Positions 33,811-47,016 are shown, counted from the first letter of the stretch. The stretch is 64,000 bases of DNA from Blastocystis sp. Blastoise (GCA_039096225.1 JBBPEB010000027.1:124001-188000), one strand, 5' to 3'. Program-made: numbers and translations. Notes: generated by a model from the sequence alone, not told the origin.

Positions 33811-35723
33811 TTAATGTTGAAGAGTAGAAACGGCCTTCTTAGCAGCATCATCAAGATCATCAGCAGCAATAACCTTTAAACCACTTTCTTTAATAATCTT
33901 CTTACCAACTTCAACGTTAGTACCTATATAGAAAAGTAATATATATATATTAAGTACATATTATAAGAAATAATAATATATAATAATAATATATAGAATA
34001 ACAATATATATAAATATGTACCTTCTAATCTGACAACAAGAGGTAAATCTAAGTTAGTTTCCTTAACAGCATCCACAATACCTTGAGCGACAACATCACA
34101 ACGGACAATACCACCGAAAATATTAACTAAAATAGCCTTGACGTGTTGATCGGCACGAAGAATCTTAATAGCAGAAATAATTTGATTCTTGTTAGCAGCA
34201 CCACCGACATCAAGGAAGTTAGCGGGATTGCCTCCATTAAGTTTAATGATATCCATGGTAGCCATGGCAAGACCAGCACCGTTGACCATACAACCGATAT
34301 TACCATCTAAACCAACGTAGTTCACACCAGCTTCAGAAGCAGCGACATCACGAGGATCTTCTTGAGATTTATCTCTCATAGCAAAGATTTCAGGTTGTCT
34401 GAATTTAGCATCACCATCAAAGTTAAGTTTAGCATCAATACAACATACACTTTCATCGTGAGTAGGGTTCTCAACAACAGAAAGAGGATTAATTTCAACC
34501 TATATATAATTATTTAATAATAATAAATATAAAATAATAAACATAATAATAAATATAATAATAAACATAATAATATATAATATACCATGGTAGCATCACA
34601 TTTAGTGAAAAGAGTATAGAGAGCTTCCATATTTTGTACGCAGTCATCTAAGAGTTTTCCTTCAACGCCAAGGTTCTTAGCAAAGTTGGTAAGAGCTACT
34701 TTATCAATACCAGTCTTAACATCAATGGGTAACTTGAAAATAGTTTCGGGCTTAGTCTTAGAAACTTCTTCAATATCAACACCACCATTAGGACTAGATA
34801 TATTATTATATATTTATTATTATTATTATTATTATTATATTAATAATTAAATGAATTAAAATTAAAAATAAAACTAAATATAAATAATAATAATAATAAA
34901 TATATATATACGAAGCAATCATAACGGGACAACCAATAGCACGATCTAATAAGATGGCGAAATAGAATTCCTTCTTAATATCAACAGCACCACAAATTAA
35001 GACCTTTTCACATAAAATACCCTTAGCACCAGTTTGCTTAGTGAAAATCTTATGACCAATCATTTGTTCAGCTAATTGAGCAACTTCTTTAGGACTATAT
35101 ATATATTTAAAGTTTATAAATACTATTTATTTAAATTATATAAATAATATCATATACAAGAAACAATTTATGGGTATAAAAAAATAAAATTAAATATATA
35201 TACATATATTGATTAAAAAACATATAAAAAACATTAAAAAAAAATTAAAAAATATTTAAAAAAATTTAAAAAAATTTAAAAACATTAAATAAACATTTAA
35301 AAAATAAAACTTACCTAGAAGCAAGTTTAACACCTCCTTGAAGACCAGAATCAAAGTGACCTTTACCACGACCACCAGCTAAGACTTGAGCCTTAACAAC
35401 AAATTTACATTGAGGGAATACATAAATAATAATCATTACAACATATAATTATAATTCGTTTATTCATTTGAATAAAAATTTAGAAAGTTATCGAATTATA
35501 AAAAAAAAATACATTGTCTCCAAATATCGTTAGCAATAGATTGAGCCTTGCTAGCAGTGACAGCAATATCACCTACTTGAGTAACACCACCATATTTGTT
35601 GATTAATTGTTTAGATTGGTATTCATGAAGATTTAAGAATCTTAAGGAACCAAGAGTCTTAGGAGCTAAACGATTGGCAGTATTAAGAGCAAGAGATTTT
35701 GATAATACACGGGATACAAACAT
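33811..35723 (-). CDS. Succinyl-CoA synthetase beta subunit (mitochondrial or mitochondrion-related organelle)
   Basis: A basic, hydroxylated N-terminus ([19 protein letters not shown]) looks like an organelle presequence. The ATP-grasp domain follows: [57 protein letters not shown], then the CoA-ligase domain with [44 protein letters not shown] and VVRLEGTN. The enzyme couples succinyl-CoA cleavage to ADP or GDP phosphorylation. Presence of the presequence argues for a mitochondrion or hydrogenosome. Oddity: the first intron (35406-35515 region) lacks any AG on the sense strand. The protein is continuous only if 104 bp flanked by CAATGTA direct repeats is removed. Confidence 0.92.
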
Positions 35724-36097
35724 TTGTCGATGGTATCAGAATATGAAAACTACAAATTATATATATAGAACTTATATAAAATGGTGATTAAATAATTTTC
35801 TATAGAAAAATGGTCTCTTATTCCTTTATATGAAATACCTCTTTTTAGGGTAGTTTCATTAAAGAATTATTTAGGGTCACAAAATGGAGAAAAAGGGGAA
35901 GCAACAAATGACATTTTTTATCTACCCTATATGAACCGATAGCTCCCGTGATTATCTATGTATTTTTTGGCTTACTTTCTTTGCCATTTCTGTTAAATAA
36001 TCATGGTTTTCTTTTGTACAGATCTTGAGAAAAAAAAGCATCCTCCTAAGAATAACCTAATAGATTTCAGACTAAACTCTCTTTATTATAATATAAT
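35724..36097. promoter_or_regulatory. Divergent promoter region, SCS-beta / FKP
   Basis: A 374-bp head-to-head spacer with locally higher GC (CCCTATATGAACCGATAGC around 35930). No ORF; no named motif recognised. Confidence 0.45.
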
Positions 36098-37236
36098 ATG
36101 GAAGAATTTACTGCTATTGTTGTCACTGCTGCTAATGCCAAGCAAGTATCATTATTAATTGTTTATTTATTTTAAGTATTCTCTGTTCATTAGGCTGCTG
36201 CTTATCAAATCGAATTAGAAGTCAGACAGAAAAAGGGTTTAATTGCCAAGAATACACTTATTCTTGCAGTTCCTGATCCTAGCTCAGCTCGTGTTGGAAG
36301 TGGTGGTGCTACTTTCAATGCTCTCGTTGCTGCTACTGAACGTCTTTCTGCTCGTAAAGGATATGCTTCTATTTCTCCTGATATTTTAAGTAACTCTAAA
36401 ATTGCCATTATTCACTCCGGTGGTGATAGTCGTAGATCTCCTTGTCAATCTCTTTGTGGAAAGGTAACTATTTGTGATTGTTTTTAAGAATTCATGTTTT
36501 TAATGGCTTTTTTTTATTGATTTAATTTCTTTATATAGGCTTGGAGTGCTGTAAATGCTGAAAATGAAGGTAATGTCATGACTCCTTTTGATTTCTTACT
36601 TCTTAACTTATCTCAATTATTTGCTGGCTCTCCTCCAGGTATTATTGTTTGTAGTTCTGATGTTTTATTAAAGTTCGATGCTTCTATGAAATATGATTGG
36701 AGTATGCCTGGAGTTACGGGTGTAGGTATACCTATGGATATTGAATATGGTACTAGACATGGTGTTTTTGTACCTAATGAAGACGGGTATATACTATACT
36801 TTATATTCTTATTTACTATTCTATGTATAACCTTGATCTCTATAAATTATCTTATTCATTATATATATATATATAGAACTGTTGCTAATTTCTTCCAAAA
36901 AGCATCTTGTGATTTCTTAAGAGAAAATGGTGCTGTTGTTAAAGAAATGGTTAATGGTGTTGAAAAAGAATTAGTTTATCTTGATTCTGGTGTTGTGTTC
37001 TTTGATGCTAATACTACTCAAATTCTTGTTAATATTCATTTATACCCCCCACTTGATGCTTGTACTTATATGGGTGTTGATGGTGGTGCTACTCCTCTTC
37101 GTATAGAACTCTATAGTGATATTATGGAAGCCCTTGGCAGTAGTCCTATTACTTATGATGAATATCTTAATAGTCCTACCTCCTCATCTCAGTATATACT
37201 CATTATTATATATTTATTATTATTATTATGTTTATG

Positions 37237-37271
<35 letters not shown>

Positions 37272-39721
37272 ATTAACTATTTATTATGAACTATTCATAA
37301 TAATAACTATGACTACAAGTCATACTATATCTTATCTATATATATATAGTATTGGTTTAGTAAAGGAAGCTCGTTCTATTTTCTGGAAGCATCTTCGTAA
37401 GATACAATTCAATGTCGCTACTCCTAAGAATAGCTCCTTTGTTCATGTTGGTACTACTAAGGAAACTGTAGCTCTTCTTACTACTCCTAATACCGAATGG
37501 TATCAAACTCTTAACCTTAAACCTGTTGTTGAATCTTATATTGAAAATCCTGAGAATTGTGAAGGTGCTGTTATTATTAACAGTTTATTAACACGTGAAG
37601 GAACTTGTGACGAAGGTTGTGTCATTGAACACAGTAAATTAACAGGTAACTATCATATTGGTAGAGGTGCTTTTGTTAGTCAAATTCGTACTTTCTCTGA
37701 TATTTGTATTGGTGATAATGTTGCTTGTCAAGAGATTCAATTGTATAATAATCTCCTTCATGCTAATAGTTATAGTGGTTTATCTGCTATACATGATGAT
37801 CTTGCTGCTCAACGTGATTTTATGTCTGTACTCCTTGTTTATGGTGTTAAGGATAATATTAAGGGACAATATAATGACCCTAAAAGCACTTTCTGTGGTA
37901 AGCCATGGAGTGAATTCTTATCTGTCTCTGGATTATCTCCTAATAAGATATGGCCTGATGTACCTGAGAATGATCGTTGTATTTGGTTTGCTAAAGTCTT
38001 CCCTCTTCTTCATCAAGGAGATAGTCCTTATACTTCTCTCTGGATGCAGGACATAGAACATGCTTCTCAACAAGATATACGTACTTGGAGAACTTGTGAA
38101 CGTATTTCTTTAAGTGATATCTTAAATCAAGGAGATTCTCTTACTTCTTTTGATTGGAGAAGAAAGATTAGTTTGGAAATTGGTCTTAAGAAGATGTCTA
38201 ATATACTTATTAATAAAGAAGATGAATGTATATTACCTTTTATTAAGAAGTTAGTTGCTGATGGTGCTATGATTGACCAAGCTTTCTGTACTTTAGATGA
38301 ATTAGCTTCTACTGGTCCTTTAGATACCGTTCCTCGTGTTCTCTCTACTATTGCTGATTTATTAGCTGAATTATCCGCCGGAAAGTATATTTTTATTTTT
38401 ATTTTTTTATTTTTTTATTTTTTTATTTTTTTATTTTAAATTATATATATTATATATATTATATATTATATATTATATAGTGGTGGTTTACGTAGTGGCC
38501 CTGCCCGTAATCCTGATTGGGAATTTGCTTTAAATAAACTTCGTATTGGAGATCGTGTTGAAGCTGTTTCTCTTATGGCTTCTCTCCGTGAAGAATGGCT
38601 AGATAGTCCTGAACGTATGGTAAGAGCCGCTAGACATTATGAAGCTGCTGCTCAATTATTAGTATCTCAAGTAATATTTAATTGTACTCGTTCATTCCGT
38701 CGTGTAACCCCTCCTTCAATAGGTACATGGGTAACTGCTACTGCTCCTATTCGTGCTGATTTAGCTGGAGGCTGGACTGATACTCCTCCAATTACTTATG
38801 AATTAAAAGATGGTGGTATGGTTATTAACGTAGCTATTAAGTTAGATGGACAATATCCTATATTAGCTAGTGCTCGTAGACTTAAAGATAGCGTATTAGT
38901 CTTACAACCTCCTGAAAATACTGCTTCTTCACCTATGGTCTGGAGAACCTTAGATGATATTAAAGATTATCATCAAGTATATATATATTATGTTATTTTT
39001 ATTTATTTTATTATTATAATATAATATAATATTATTATTATATTATATTATAATATAGCCTCTTGCTCCTGGTGCTCTCTTTAAGTGTGGTGTTATAGCT
39101 TTAGGTCTTGTGAATATGAATAGTGGTATTGAACTCTATAAACAACTTGATTTCAATGTTGGTGGTGGTATTGAAGTACGTATGTCTAGTAATTTACCTC
39201 AAGGAAGTGGATTAGGTACTTCTTCTATTCTTGCTGGTGCTCTTCTTGCTGCATATATATTATTATATTCATTATTTATTATATTCATTATTTATTATAC
39301 TATTAAGTATTATGTGTTATATTATTATTATTATATATGATAATCTTCTCTATAGGCTATTTGTAGTGCAGTTGGTTATGAATATGATGCTGATACTATT
39401 TTCCACTCCGTTTTAATTCTTGAACAATTATTAACTACTGGAGGTGGCTGGCAAGATCAAGTATATATATATTATAATCGCTATTATTTATTTATTTATG
39501 TATTAAATCTATATAATATTATTCTCTATTATCTAGGTTGGTGGTTTATTACCTGGTTTTAAGTATTCTGTTTCTCCTGATAAGTTCCCTGTAAACGTTG
39601 ATAGTAGTATTTTAGATGTAAAGGAAGATGTAGTTAAAGGCTTAAATGATCGTTTTATATTCGTATATACTGGTAGACAACGTTTAGCTAGATCTTTATT
39701 ACAAGTATATTTATTATTATG

Positions 39722-39790
<69 letters not shown>

Positions 39791-40240
39791 AATATAATAA
39801 TATAGGATGTTATTCGTCATTGGTATGCTCGTGAAGAGACTATATTACATGCTGTGAAAGGATTACAACAGAATACTTTAGTATGTAAGGATGCTTTAGA
39901 AGAAGGAGATATTAAGAAGATTGGTGAATGTATGACTACCTATTGGAATCAAAAGAAGGTTATGGCTCCTCAATCAGAACCTCTTTATGTTAAGAATATG
40001 ATTGACTCTGTTAAAGAAGATATTTATGGTTACACTTTAGCTGGTGCTGGTGGTGGTGGTTTCCTTATTTTATTAACTAAAGAAGCCAATCAATTAGAAA
40101 AGATCCAAGAAAAGATACGTGCTGTGTCTCAAGGAAGCGATGTCTCTTTCTACAAGGGCGAAATCGATACTAATGGCTTACTCGTTACTATCGGTGATAA
40201 ACCTATTGGTAATCCTCTTGTTGCTAAGAAGGACAATTAA
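36098..40240 (+). CDS. Bifunctional L-fucokinase / GDP-L-fucose pyrophosphorylase (FKP)
   Basis: About ten exons from MEEFTAIVVTAANAKQ to LVAKKDN. The N-terminal half is the fucose-1-phosphate guanylyltransferase: VGSGGATFNAL nucleotide-binding loop (about 36294), IHSGGDSRRSP, GSPPGIIVCSSDVL, and a left-handed beta-helix region (GTCDEGCVIEHSKLTGNYHIG). The C-terminal half is a GHMP kinase: ADLAGGWTDTPP, the phosphate loop LPQGSGLGTSS (about 39194), and AGAGGGGFLILL. The fused enzyme phosphorylates L-fucose and converts it to GDP-fucose (salvage route), as in plants and Bacteroides. The FUT8-like gene directly downstream would use the product. Intron near 39717-39789 is (TTA)n. Confidence 0.94.
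39717..39789. repeat. (TTA)n in an FKP intron
   Basis: About 24 TTA triplets on the sense strand of an intron. Confidence 0.95.
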
Positions 40241-41031
40241 ATATCAATAATATTGTTTACTTTATATTATTTTATTTAATTATTATTATCTTGTAGGTCT
40301 ATTTCTTCTTCTTCTTTTTTGTAACTAGTAATTATTTATAACTTTTCTTTCTATTAACTTTGCATCTAGCAATATTTAATAGAATAATTATCATTTTCTT
40401 TTATTTATAAATTTTTATAGAATATAAAGATTATTTTTTCTTATTATGTTTTGTATTTATTACTAATAGTGTAATTTTTTCTCAAATTATATTATCATAA
40501 TCATAGTTTTTATATATATTATTCAGTATTATATAATAAATATAAAGAATCTTTTTCTATATATACTTCTCCTTTTTATATTCTAGTAGTATAAATGAAT
40601 AAGGATAAGAATATCAGGTCAGTATTCTTTCTATTTATTTATAATATTTCTATATGCGTAAGAAATTAACGTTGTTAAATATAATGTTTTGTTTAAAGTT
40701 TAAGCATTTTTTTTTAAGAGTTCAATCAAAAGAAAAGAAATTTACGGATTTTTTACCCGTTAAAAAATTTCACGGGTTTTTTTGAAGTCTCTAAAACTCA
40801 CTACCCTCAAAAAAGTTATTTTCTGTTAATAAGAACTTTATTTAAAGCGATTATTCTGTATAGAAAATAGTCTTTAGACAAAATATAGTATTTGGTTGAA
40901 AATGTATATTCTTCTGCTTATAACATATGATATATTTACAACGTTTAAATATAATTAGGTTTAAATTTATTCAATAGTTTCTTCTTTTTAATGTTGTCTT
41001 ATTGTTTTCTTTTATAGACATACGATTTATT
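40241..41031. other. Intergenic spacer, FKP to fucosyltransferase
   Basis: About 790 bp. A hairpin (ACCCGT, 11-nt loop, ACGGGT) flanked by T-runs lies at about 40755-40780; its role is unknown. A short ATG exon-like segment at 40594 was not needed for the downstream gene. Confidence 0.5.
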
Positions 41032-42972
41032 ATGGACTCAACATTTATATATTTGTTTCTATTGATCTGTTCAGCGTCATATGCTATAATTTTAATTAAT
41101 ACTCGTTTAAAAGTATTTACTTAACTATAATTATTTCTGTCTAGATTAGATTTATTGTTTTATAGATATTTGGTGATTCTAGTTTCATCGTTTTTTATAC
41201 AAATTTACATAATTCCCAGAATATTCAATCAAATCTTCGAATTTTTCCAATCAAAAGTAATAAAAATGGTAATCAAATGACTTCTAATGCGTATGTCTCA
41301 ATAGTTTGCTTATTGTGTTAATAAATTTTTGTTAAATTGATTCAGTTCTATTTTATCATAATAATAATTATATATATGAAATATTGTATATATTTATAGT
41401 TCTTTTCCATTTCAAGATAGTTCAAAAGATCACTATAAGCAGTCAATAGATCAAATTATTCAAACTCTTTCTCCTACAAGTATTCCTACTAGTATTCCTA
41501 CTCTTTCACCTACAAGTATTCCTACTATTCCTCCTACTATTCCTCCTACTCTTTCACCAACTATTCCTCCTACTATTCCTCCTACTCCTCCTCCTTCTCT
41601 TCCTATTGAGTATCCACAAATATATAATAATTTAGTGAATAATTTAAATGAACGCCGTGATATAGTGGGTATATTTTGGAGACGTGTTTCTAATTATAAT
41701 TCTTCACAAATAATTTCTATATTAGATTATTATTATCCTTTACAAAGTGAATATATTAAATATATATATCGATCTACATTCTTTCATATATCATTTAATA
41801 AAGATTTTGAATCTATAAATAGTCAATATACATCATTTCCTGATGACAGTTATTATTGGTTTAAATCAAATAAACAAGATTATCATCCTATTTATGGTAC
41901 TTATTATATGCAACATAGGATATGGAAACATCAATTTCGTTCTTTAAATGGAGATATGAATAATAATTATAATATTCGTTATTTATTTGGAGGTCGATGG
42001 AAATCTGGATTTGGGTCTGTAATGCATGTATTTACATGTATGTTAGCAGTAGCTATCAATCAAAATCGAGTTCTTATGTATATAGATAATGATTATCCAG
42101 ATTGGATAGATAAAGATTTCTGTACAGAAAAAACTTATAATTGTTATTTTTCTCCAATTACTAATATTACATTTGATGGTAAATCAATATTATCTTTAAA
42201 TGATTTAGATAAACGTATTCCTAATTTTAGATCTTATAATCGTTATGAAAAGATGGAACCTGGTAGTGACAATGATCAATATGTATATGCAAAAACACAT
42301 TCAACTCCTTTCTTAAGTAGACCTAAAACTGTTCCTAAATTTGTACAAGAATTCTGCGATATGAATGGTTTAATAAAAGAAGAATGTGCAATATATTGGA
42401 GAATACAAGCAATTGCTTTCTTAACAAGAATGAATCCAAGAACAATAGAATGGATTAAGAATTATAGAAAAGAGAATTGTCCTCAATGTCAAGATTCTTA
42501 TGATGCTGATATACATATAAGACATGGTGATAAATTTACAGAAATGCCTTTAGTTGATAATTCTTATTATTTTGATCCTGTTATTATACTTTGTAAATAT
42601 TTTAATAAAGAAAAAATGACAGTTTTTATAAATGCAGATGAAAATAGATCTATTCAAGAATTATCTTCATATAATAATAATATTGCTACTATGATATCTT
42701 ATAATAATCCAAATAGAAATAATCAATTTATGGATACGTTAAAGACAATACCTTATATTACTCTTATTTCCTTAGCTAATTTATATGAATCATTATATAG
42801 TCCTATACATATAGGTACATATGGTAGTAATTGGAATAGATATTTATTTGAACTGAAACAAACAATAGGATATGGAGGGAAAAGTATGTTTTTAGAAGTA
42901 GGAAAAACTTCATGTATTTCTTATGTTGATTGTAAAAATATAAATACAGATGTAAATGGATTCTGGAGATAG
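41032..42972 (+). CDS. Type II membrane fucosyltransferase-like protein (FUT8/GT23-like)
   Basis: Three exons (41032-41112, 41166-41290, 41400-42972) give 592 residues. The start at 41032 is chosen because it supplies a signal anchor (STFIYLFLLICSASYAIILI) and joins in frame. A Pro/Thr-rich stem of IPT/IPPT repeats (about 41460-41610) precedes the catalytic domain. The domain shows the FUT8-like blocks GGRWKSGFGSVMHVFTCM, YWRIQAIAFLTR and the GDP-fucose-binding motif DIHIRHGDK (42508-42534, matching H-V-R-R-x-D-K in FUT8). It ends with an LANLYESLYSPIHIGTYGSNW segment. The key Arg of H-x-R is kept; the second Arg is His. It is likely Golgi, adding fucose to glycans. The acceptor linkage cannot be read from sequence. 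Confidence 0.78.
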
Positions 42973-43661
42973 TAATATATTTATAAGAAATTCTATTCTA
43001 TTTGTTGTTTCAAATATTATTTTTATTATTTTTGTCTTTCATTTTTCAATACTATTTATTATTTTCATATTTATAATATTTATTTTGATTATTGTTAACT
43101 TTTCATTTTCAATTTATGCTCATTTTGTGACTCACCTATATATTTTTTTTAATTCTATTGTGGATCATTGAGTGCTTTTATAGTATTGAAAATATAGTCA
43201 TTATATTTGAATTTCTATTATTATTGATATATATATATAATGAATAATTATCATATTTACTATTTTCACTTTATGTCATAATTATTAATTAAAAATTTCA
43301 ATGATTTATTTAGTTATATATATATATATATATATATATTTAGAATAATAAATTTAATAAATGAAATAGAATACATGTATAATTAGATTTTGTTATTAAA
43401 CGAAACACAGGATTATCATATAAAAAGATAATGTATAGATATGAAAAAGTGCGGTATATAATCTTTAAAGAAAATGATTAAAAGAATAAAAAAAAAACAG
43501 AAATAAAATCTTTAAAGAAAAGAAAAAGCTATGAATAATTATTATAAATTTAAAATGCTATAAAACTATTTAATTTTAAAAAAATAGAAAATGAAAATAA
43601 AAAGACAACAAGAGAAAGAAAAAAAATAACACATCAGATCTATGATATATATATATATTAT
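42973..43661. other. Convergent spacer
   Basis: About 690 bp of AT-rich DNA with a (TA)n run near 43317-43340. The hydrophobic frame after 42973 is an AT-rich translation artefact. Confidence 0.55.
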
Positions 43662-45295
43662 TTATACATTCAAGAAATTATTCGATTTATTTAAAAGAGA
43701 TTCACGTTGGTCCTCATCATCCTTCGAATGTTTCTCTTCGATATATTGAATAATAGATGAAATTAATGACTATATATATGAATATTATGATTTAATGATA
43801 GTAGAGAAATATAAAAATAATGAATAGAATACTTCTATATAAAATAATATAAATAATAAATGTATATATACCATAAAAGAGACAAAAAGAGCAAATAGTC
43901 CGAAATAATAAATAGTTTGGCTTTCCGATATGGGTACACTCTTAGGGACATTAAAACAACTATATATATATATATATATGGTTATAGTTATAGATCCTGA
44001 TGAGAATAATAGTATATAATAAAGAAAAGACATATACTTTTGTTCATAAGGTTGTTCACTACATCCTTTTGTTAAACCACTCGCAGCACTATATGGATCA
44101 TATTCATGACGGATCTATATATATAGGTATATTAGGTTTATTATTATTATATATTTATTGTTTTATTTATTATTATATATTCATTGTTTTATTTATTATT
44201 ATATATTTATTGTTTTATTTATTATTATTTATTATGTCTATTATTATTTATTGATTTAGTTATTTATTATATTTATATATTAATAATTTCTAATATATAT
44301 ACGCTAAAGGAGATAGAAGTTGGAGGAGTAACAGTATATATAAATGGTGACCAAGTACCTCCGTTATAATAACAACCAACATTCGAACGATGATATACAC
44401 GATAATATAAACGTAATAGAGATCTATTTATACTTATATATATTATTATATTCATATTATGTATATAATAAGAATATATCTTAAACAAAAATAAATAGAA
44501 TATATAATATATATATATATATACGAAGGATAATCGATAGAATAATGATTATCGTCTTCTTCATGAACTCGAAAGCACATAGAAGAGAGATATAAAGTAA
44601 GAGAGCATTGATTATTATCCCATGTACCTCGTAATTGATGACATAAATCAATACATACACTATAGAGAAAATATATAAATACATACAAGTTTATAAAGAA
44701 ATAATAAATATATCTAAATAATAAATATATCTAAATAATAAATATATCTAAATAATAAATATATCTAAATAATAATAAAAAAGAATTTAAAAAAATAATT
44801 AAACATATGTATATACTCATCTGTTGTACATTGTAAATCATCACGTGTGACTATCTCATAGTCCATTGCAGACATTGTGATATTAAATAATTGCTCATCA
44901 TGAGGTCCTTTTAAAACTATTTGTGAATTATTCTTCAGAACAATTGATTTATTTAATATGATATCACTTTTTGCAGAAACACAACCTTCTTTTGGATCAT
45001 TCTCAATTTCACATGAATCACGAACAGGCCAATTATAACCATGCTCATCAATCAGATGTTGAAGTTCATATGGCTTCTCGTCAATAGAGAGATGAAAAGA
45101 AGCTTCTTTAAATTTTGGATATCCAACAGAATTCCAGAGAGTAGCAACTTCATTATATTTTGTGATCAACGCAGATCGGGTATTTGAAAGTTCGTGTTTA
45201 TTCATTGCAATAAACAAAAGCATGTTGGAAAATATGAAAGACAGTATAAAAGAGGGAAGAATAATGAATAGCATATGTTTTAAAATGTTGTTCAT
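43662..45295 (-). CDS. Two-TM protein with Cys-rich lumenal/extracellular domain, unknown family
   Basis: Six exons joined in frame. MNNILKHM is followed by a TM helix (LFIILPSFILSFIFSNMLLF). A hydrophilic Cys-containing domain follows (CEIENDPKEGC, QCTTD, CIDLCHQLRGTWDNNQC, YYRVYHRSNVGCYYNGGTW, GLTKGCSEQPYEQ, CFNVPKSVP). A second TM (IYYFGLFALFVSFM) and a charged tail (IEEKHSKDDEDQRESLL) end it. The topology is short cytosolic ends with a disulfide-rich loop between. NNS/NIT-type N-glycosylation sites occur in the loop. I do not recognise the family. Confidence 0.7.
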
Positions 45296-46271
45296 GTTCA
45301 ATTCTATTCAATTCTATAAATATATCAAAAGTAACGAAAAAGAAAAAATATAAATATACTTTTGTGATTTCTCAGAAAAAAAAATGATACTGAATACAAA
45401 ATTTTTTCAGGAGAAGTTGAATGGAAATTGTGGTCATTTATTATATTTAAATAAAATGACGCCGTCATTTAGTCATGGGAATCTGAGTTTATTCCCAAAT
45501 AAAAAGAAATCATTGGATAACAAAAGAAAAGAGATACTCGTCAAGAGATACCACAAAATTTTTTTCATGAAAGAACAAAAGACTCCACGTACTTTAAGCT
45601 TCTTTTTATTCTTTTTGAATCAGGAAATTGTATACAGTTTTTATTCAATGAAACACTTAAAACATGATCTAATGGATATGAAGTGAAAATAATAACAAAC
45701 AACAATTTTTCTTTTGTCAATTCATTTTTAATGATAATCAAAGTTTGCTTGAAACTAACATATTTATACTGTTGGTAAAGCATTTTTATTTTTTATTTAC
45801 ACCATACTATAAGAAAACGTCAATTGAGACTAACAAAAACAGTGTAAATTGTAATTTTATTTGAAGAATTAATATTTCGTCACTTACAATATTTCAACAA
45901 TCTCAGAGTAATTCACTTTTCGCCAAAGAATCAAGATATTACTTATTATTTTTCGTTTCATTTTTTAATTGAAATCAATGCGAAGAAAAATCAACTTCAC
46001 CTATGTAGGTATTATTTATCTGCCTCTACTGTTTTTAGATAATCATTTAAACACAAAAATAGCAACTAAAAGTAATTGTGTTGAGTTTCTTTTTAAAAGA
46101 AAATAAATGAATTACAGACTCATGATCCTATTCATACGTTTTTGAAATATATCCAAATATATACATTCACTAAAAGCAAGTTATTCATAAAAAGTACGAA
46201 TAATGTAAATTATTTAAAATTTTCAAAATTTTCTATTCTTTATATAATAATTTTAAGCATAATATGTATAC
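45296..46271. other. Intergenic region
   Basis: About 975 bp. A 100-codon frame at 45384-45686 has no domain, no introns and skewed Lys/Phe content; I do not support it. Otherwise AT-rich and featureless up to tRNA-Ser. Confidence 0.5.
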
Positions 46272-46353
46272 GACAATTTGCCAGAGTGGTTAATGGGATG
46301 GACTCGAAATCCATTGGCCTTCGGCCGCGCAAGTTCGAATCCTGCAGTTGTCG
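46272..46353 (+). tRNA. tRNA-Ser (anticodon CGA)
   Basis: An 82-nt type II tRNA. Acceptor GACAATT pairs with AGTTGTC. The anticodon stem ATGGA/TCCAT has loop CTCGAAA. A long variable arm (GGCC-TTC-GGCC) and T arm with GTTCGAATC follow. The discriminator is G, as expected for Ser. A T-run terminator follows (TATTTTTTCC). Confidence 0.95.
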
Positions 46354-46944
46354 ATCTATTTTTTCCATTTTAATAAAAACTATTCACTGTTGTAACTTTA
46401 TTTTTTTGCATTCTTATTCATTATATTATTTAGCATCATTGTTTACTACATTAATTCTATATTTATTATCAATAGTCTGGCATTTCTTTAAGGATATAAT
46501 GAAAATGCGTGTCAAACATTAGCTTATTAGTATTCCTAAGATTGTTTTTCCAGTCATAACGTATATGACTATAATGAATTCACTTTTATAAAATAAAAAA
46601 TTAATATATATTTTATTTTAATAAAATGTGTGTTTGCGATAATGACTAGAATATTCATAAAACTAAATCATAAATGCATTATAATTCTTCGTTTAAAATA
46701 GAATAAACATATATAAAAAAGAGAGACTGCTGTATTAATCATTTAACGTTATTTTAATAGAGTTTAATATCCAATCTATTCTATCAGTAATAAAAATTAT
46801 AAAAAAATATTTTTGCAATAAAATTCTGAATCGTAATATGATAATATATTCAAAAAATAAATTTTATAAATAGAATATTAAATTCTTTTTAATTTTCATT
46901 TTACAATATATTCAAATAATAATATAGTCATAAATCCTTAGAAA
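46354..46944. other. Spacer between two tRNA genes
   Basis: About 590 bp, very AT-rich, no gene seen. Confidence 0.6.
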
Positions 46945-47016
46945 GGGGGTGTGGCGCAACGGTAGCGCGCTAGATTCCAGATCTAGCGGTTGCGTGTTCG
47001 AATCACGTCACCCTCA
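46945..47016 (+). tRNA. tRNA-Trp (anticodon CCA)
   Basis: A 72-nt cloverleaf. Acceptor GGGGGTG pairs with CACCCTC (one G-T). The D arm is GCGCAACGGTAGCGC, the anticodon stem CTAGA/TCTAG has loop TTCCAGA, and the T arm is GTTCGAATC. The discriminator is A and a T-run terminator follows at 47020. Confidence 0.95.

Noticed and set aside
35406-35516. Ciliate-type internal eliminated sequence in SCS-beta
   Set aside because: Direct repeats are present, but nothing else in the window (genetic code, gene structure) suggests a ciliate, and there is no TAYAGYNR-like terminal consensus.
45384-45686. 100-codon frame upstream of the two-TM gene
   Set aside because: No recognisable domain and composition like AT-rich non-coding DNA; no splice-site support.
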